Below are positions 60,313-64,000 of a DNA stretch of 64,000 bases, in pieces. Every line of letters starts with the position of its first letter. Position 1 is the stretch's first letter. Both the position numbers and the translations under genes were made by a program. The stretch spans positions 41,338,527 through 41,402,526 of the forward strand of contig CM049308.1 in assembly GCA_026874595.1 (NCBI GenBank). Direction: 5' to 3'. Source of the stretch: Sipunculus nudus (lineage: Eukaryota > Annelida > Sipuncula > Golfingiida > Sipunculidae). Below the pieces are notes generated by a model. The model saw nothing but the letters and a program-made list of their open reading frames with translations. It did not search any database and was not told the origin of the DNA.

Positions 60313-62790
60313 CTGAAGGTAAAAAACATAAACATAAGGTCATCCAGTGACTGTACTGTAGTCTGAAGGTAAAAAACATAAACATAAGGTCATCCAGTGA
60401 CTGTACTGTAGTCTGAAGGTACAAAACATAAACATAAGGTCATCCAGTGACTGTACTGTAGTCTGAAGATAAAAAACATAAACATAAGGTCATCCAGTGA
60501 CTGTACTGTAGTCTGAAGGTACAAAACATAAACATAAGGTCATCCAGTGACTGTACTGTAGTCTGAAGGTAAAAAACATAAACATAAGGTCATCCAGTGA
60601 CTGAACTGTAGTCTGAAGGTAAAAAACATAAACATAAGGTCATCCAGTGACTGTACTGTAGTCTGAAGGTAAAAAACATAAACATAAGGTCACCCAGTGA
60701 CTGTACTGTAGTCTGAAGGTACAAAACATAAACATAAGGTCATCCAGTGACTGTACTGTAGTCTGAAGGTACAAAACATAAACATAAGGTCATCCAGTGA
60801 CTCTACTGTAGTCTGAAGGTAAAAAACATAAACATAAGGTCATCCAGTGACTGTACTGTAGTCTGAAGGTAAAAAACATAAACATAAGGTCATCCAGTGA
60901 CTGTACTGTAGTCTGAAGGTAAAAAACATAAACATAAGGTCATCCAGTGACTGAACTGTAGTCTGAAGGTAAAAAACATAAACATAAGGTCATCCAGTGA
61001 CTGTACTGTAGTATGAAAGTAAAAAACATTAACATAAGGTCACCCAGTGACTGTACTGTAGTCTGAAGGTACAAATCATAAACATAAGGTCACCCAGTGA
61101 CTGAACTGTAGTCTGAAGGTACAAAACATAAACATAAGGTCACCCAGTGACTGTACTGTAGTCTGAAGGTAAAAACATAAACATAAGGTCACCCAGTGAC
61201 TGTACTGTAGTCTGAAGGTAAAAAACATAAACATAAGGTCACCCAGTGACTGTACTGTAGTCTGAAGGTAAAAAACATAAACATAAGGTCACCCAGTGAC
61301 TGTACTGTAGTCTGAAGGTAAAAAACATAAACATAAGGTCACCCAGTGACTGTACTGTAGTCTGAAGGTAAAAAACATAAACATAAGGTAACCCAGTGAC
61401 TGTACTGTAGTCTGAAAGTAAAAAAAACATAAACATAAGGTCACCCAGTGACTGTACTGTAGTCTGAAGGTACAAAACATAAACATAAGGTCACCCAGTG
61501 ACTGTACTGTAGTCTGAAGGTACAAAACATAAACATAAGGTCATCCAGTGACTGTACTGTAGTCTGAAGGTAAAAAACATAAACATAAGGTCACCCAGTG
61601 ACTGTACTGTAGTCTGAAGGTACAAAACATAAACATAAACATAAGGTCACCCAGTGATTGTACTGTAGTCTGAAGGTACAAATCATAAACATAAACATAA
61701 GGTCACCCAGTGATTGTACTGTAGTCTGAAGGTACAAAACATAAACATAAACATAAGGTCATCCAGTGACTCTACTGTATTCTGAAGGTAAAAAACATAA
61801 ACATACACATAAGGTCATCCAGTGACTGTACTGTAGTCTGAAGGTATAAAACATAAACATAAACATAAGGTCACCCAGTGACTGTACTGTAGTCTGATGG
61901 TACAAAACATTAACATAAACATTAAGGTCACCCAGTGATTGTACTGTAGTCTAAAGGTACAAACATAAACATAAGGTCATCCAGTGATTATACTGTTGTC
62001 TGAAAGTACAAAACATAAACATTAACATAAGGTCATCCAGTGACTCTACTGTATTCTGAAGGTAAAAAACATAAACATACACATAAGGTCATCCAGTGAT
62101 TGTACTGTAGTCTGAAGGTAAAAAACATAAACATAAGGTCACCCAGTGACTGTACTGTAGTCTGAAGGTACAAACATAAACATAAACATAAGGTCACCCA
62201 GTGATTGTACTGTAGTCTAAAGGTACAAACATAAACATAAACATAAGGTCATCCAGTGACTCTACTGTATTCTGAAGGTGAAAAACATTAACATACACAT
62301 AAGGTCATCCAGTGACTGTACTGTAGTCTGAAGGTAAAAAACATAAACATAAACATAAGGTCACCCAGTGACTGTACTGTAGTCTGAAGGTACAAAACAT
62401 TAACATAAACATAAGGTCACCCAGTGACTGTACTGTAGTCTGAATGTACAAACATAAACATAAACATAAGGTCACCCAGTGATTGTACTGTAGTCTGAAA
62501 GTACAAAACATAAACATAAACATAAGGTCATCCAGTGACTCTACTGTAGTCTGAAGGTAAAAAACATAAACAAACACATAAGGTCATCCTGTGACTGTAC
62601 TGTAGTCTGAAGGTAAAAAACATAAACATAAACATAAACATAAGGTCATCCAGTGACTGTACTGTAGTCTGAAGGTTAAAAACATAAACATAAACATAAG
62701 ATCATCCAGTGACTGTACTGTAGTCTGAAGGTTAAAAACATAAACATAAATATAAGGTCATCCAGTGACTGTACTGTAGTCTGAAGTAAC
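60290..62790 (-). repeat. ~50-bp minisatellite built from an intron 3' end plus exon start
   Basis: About 48 copies of a 50-bp unit occur. On the minus strand each reads CTTATGTTTATG, then TTTTTTACCTTCAG, then ACTACAGTACAGTCACTGGATGAC. The last two parts are identical to the acceptor and first bases of the exon at 60147-60312. Right of about 61620 many units gain one or more extra CATAAA hexamers (56-62 bp). The array fills nearly all of the intron between 60313 and 62805. Confidence 0.95.
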
Positions 62791-62805
62791 AAAACAAAAA
62801 CATAC

Positions 62806-62873
62806 CAGAAATCTGCCTTCTACAGAAGTAAGCCTGCCATGCGGGGGATCTCTACTGTTAGATGCTCCCAAAA
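62806..62873 (-). CDS. DPH6: Tentative DPH6-like exon
   Basis: A 68-base segment with acceptor AAATAAACACAG (weak pyrimidine tract) and donor CTG|GTATGT. It enters in phase 1 and leaves in phase 0, as the next exon requires. It encodes LGASNSRDPPHGRLTSVEGR followed by FL. No recognised motif supports it; the region corresponds to the variable linker after the ATP-binding domain. Confidence 0.45.
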
Positions 62874-62916
62874 CTGTGTTTATTTACATTAATTTAATTG
62901 GCCTATATTCCCAGGT

Positions 62917-62934
62917 TCACTTATGCATAAGTGA
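62917..62934. repeat. 18-bp perfect palindrome
   Basis: TCACTTATGCATAAGTGA is self-complementary. No function is inferred. Confidence 0.9.
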
Positions 62935-63099
62935 CTTTACATTTGTGAATATTCACTGATGTTTCTGACTCCAGATAATGTGCTAGATCCACACTGAAAT
63001 CTAATCAATTCTTCATTGGTCCATTCCCATCAACCCTAAAATTTCATGAGATTCCATTCAAGACTGTTTGAGTTATGTTGTTAACAAGCACACCATAAA

Positions 63100-64000
63100 C
63101 ATGAATGTGGATGAATGCATAAACTCTTGGTGCAGGGAAATGTTTTACAGTAAGTTTCTTGAAAACCCACCAAAGCCCCGCAAGAACCCCAACAGCATAC
63201 ACAGTCAGCAGAAAATGGAGAAGTTTGCAAAAGCACTCAAAGAATCCCTCCCAGGCCCACCTAATGCAAGTGCCCGTGAAAGATGGAAACACTTCAGAGA
63301 CTGTCACAACACATCCATGTCCACCTTTGGCAAGAAAACCAGCAAATCAGCAGTCTGGATCCAAGCCCACTCTGAGGAAATGATACCCCTCATAAACTAA
63401 AAAAAAAAGGAATTCACTGATAGATTACAAAGCTAATCCAAGCAAACAAAAATTGCAAACCCTTCAGGCTGCCCGCAGCAAAGCTCAGCAGAATGCCAGA
63501 CGCAGTGCCAACCAGGACTGGATAGAGATTTGCTCCAAGATACAGACTGCAGCTGACACAGGCAATGTAGAGGGAATATATGATGGAATCAAACAGGCAC
63601 TGGGCCCAGCACAGAAGAAAAAGCCCCACTGAAGTCTGCCACAGGTGAAATAATCCAAGACAAAGCACACTAAATGGAGTGCTGGTTTGAGCACTACTCC
63701 AAGCTGTATGCCAGGGAGAATCAAGTCTTAAAAGAAGATCTGAATGCTGTGTAGTGCATGCCTATCCTGGTAAAGCTTGACGACCAACCAACTGACAAAG
63801 AGCTCAAGGAAGCACTGAAGTCACTTGCTCCAGAAAAGGCCCCTGGGACAGATAGCATCCCCACCAAGGTCCTGAAGTACTGTACCAACACTGCAATCCA
63901 AGAGTTGCACAACATCCTCTGTCTCTGCTGGAAGGAAGATAAAGTACCATACGACATGAGGGATGCCAACATAGTCACACTGTATAACAACAAAGGTGAC
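63100..64000 (+). pseudogene. Decayed LINE ORF2 fragment (reverse transcriptase, N-terminal part)
   Basis: Three frames are needed to follow one protein. 63105-63400 gives FLENPPKPRKNPNSIHSQQK and ASARERWKHFRDCHNTSMST. After a shift near 63400-63410 the next frame gives ARSKAQQNARRSANQDWIEI and TAADTGNVEGIYDGIKQALG. After another shift near 63628 the third gives LAPEKAPGTDSIPTKVLKYC and MRDANIVTLYNNKGD. This is the region between endonuclease and reverse transcriptase, plus the first RT motifs, of a LINE common in molluscs and other marine invertebrates. In-frame stops occur in the third segment (near 63673 and 63754). The copy is 5'-truncated, runs off the window, is antisense to the DPH6-like gene and is inactive. 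Confidence 0.85.

Larger units (their letters stand above)
24701..62873 (-). other. DPH6: Gene span: diphthine--ammonia ligase, long RidA-fused form (3' part)
   Basis: DPH6 performs the last step of diphthamide synthesis, the ATP-dependent amidation of diphthine on elongation factor 2 in the cytosol. The fungal and many invertebrate enzymes carry an N-terminal ATP-pyrophosphatase domain followed by two RidA/YjgF-like domains; the human protein lacks the latter. Ten exons are placed here (62806-62873, 60147-60312, 57658-57771, 55817-55946, 54400-54562, 46647-46886, 45203-45323, 39899-40000, 38905-39084, 24701-24813). They give 1397 coding bases, about 464 residues plus stop. All junctions are GT-AG and every phase agrees with the next exon. 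The two RidA domains are covered; the ATP-binding domain must lie right of the window. Introns range from 814 bp to 14.1 kb and are mostly transposon sequence. The first exon listed is tentative. Confidence 0.85.

Noticed and set aside
61239-62577. Minus-strand open frames of Phe/Met/Tyr-rich repeats
   Set aside because: These are rotating-frame translations of the 50-bp minisatellite. They matter only if array units are exonised, which is raised as a finding.
60290-62790. Possible CRISPR array (regular ~50-bp periodicity)
   Set aside because: The entire unit repeats with no unique spacers, the genome is eukaryotic and no cas genes occur. It is a minisatellite. The same applies to the 53-bp array at 56006-56560.
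63044-63993. Minus-strand ORFs of 74-90 codons
   Set aside because: They are antisense shadows of the plus-strand LINE reverse-transcriptase remnant.

Overview
This is a gene-poor, repeat-dominated stretch of a eukaryotic (animal) nuclear genome. The gene has many small exons, GT-AG introns and splice phases that agree from exon to exon. Around it lie a long satellite array, many non-autonomous DNA transposons, LTR-like and LINE debris, and microsatellites. The LINE type and the tandem-core repeats with hairpin ends (the architecture of bivalve 'pearl' elements) suggest a marine invertebrate, most likely a mollusc. The species cannot be fixed from this sequence. A run of exactly 500 N (224-723) is an assembly gap.

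Layout. 1-18838: satellite DNA with a 70-bp basic monomer and 81- and 87-bp insertion variants, organised into nested multi-kilobase higher-order repeats. It ends abruptly at 18838. 18839-24700: low-coding sequence with diverged ~70-90 bp repeats carrying TTAGGG cores, a 630-bp Harbinger-like element with both inverted ends and a broken piece of transposase, and a first 'family A' repeat. 24701-62873: the 3' two thirds of a minus-strand gene, recognised as the long, RidA-fused form of diphthine--ammonia ligase (DPH6). Ten exons can be placed, 62806-62873 (tentative) down to the stop at 24701. They encode about 464 residues covering the two C-terminal RidA/YjgF-like domains. The N-terminal ATP-binding domain must lie beyond the right edge. 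63100-64000: a decayed plus-strand LINE reverse-transcriptase fragment running off the window.

The introns are packed with repeats: at least five families (called A-E here), a hAT MITE, a pogo/mariner-like MITE, a 128-bp Helitron-like element, a head-to-head pair of LTR-like sequences forming a large palindrome, two intronic minisatellites and (TA)n tracts. Families A, B, C and E share the perfect 12-bp palindrome GGTGGCGCCACC (or near-copies) in their tandem cores although the surrounding sequence differs. Families A and C also share their termini (ACTAGA...GGATACAA).

The most unusual item is the minisatellite at 60290-62790. Its ~50-bp unit is a copy of an intron 3' end plus the first ~25 nt of a DPH6 exon, so about 48 near-identical splice acceptors stand in a row upstream of one exon.
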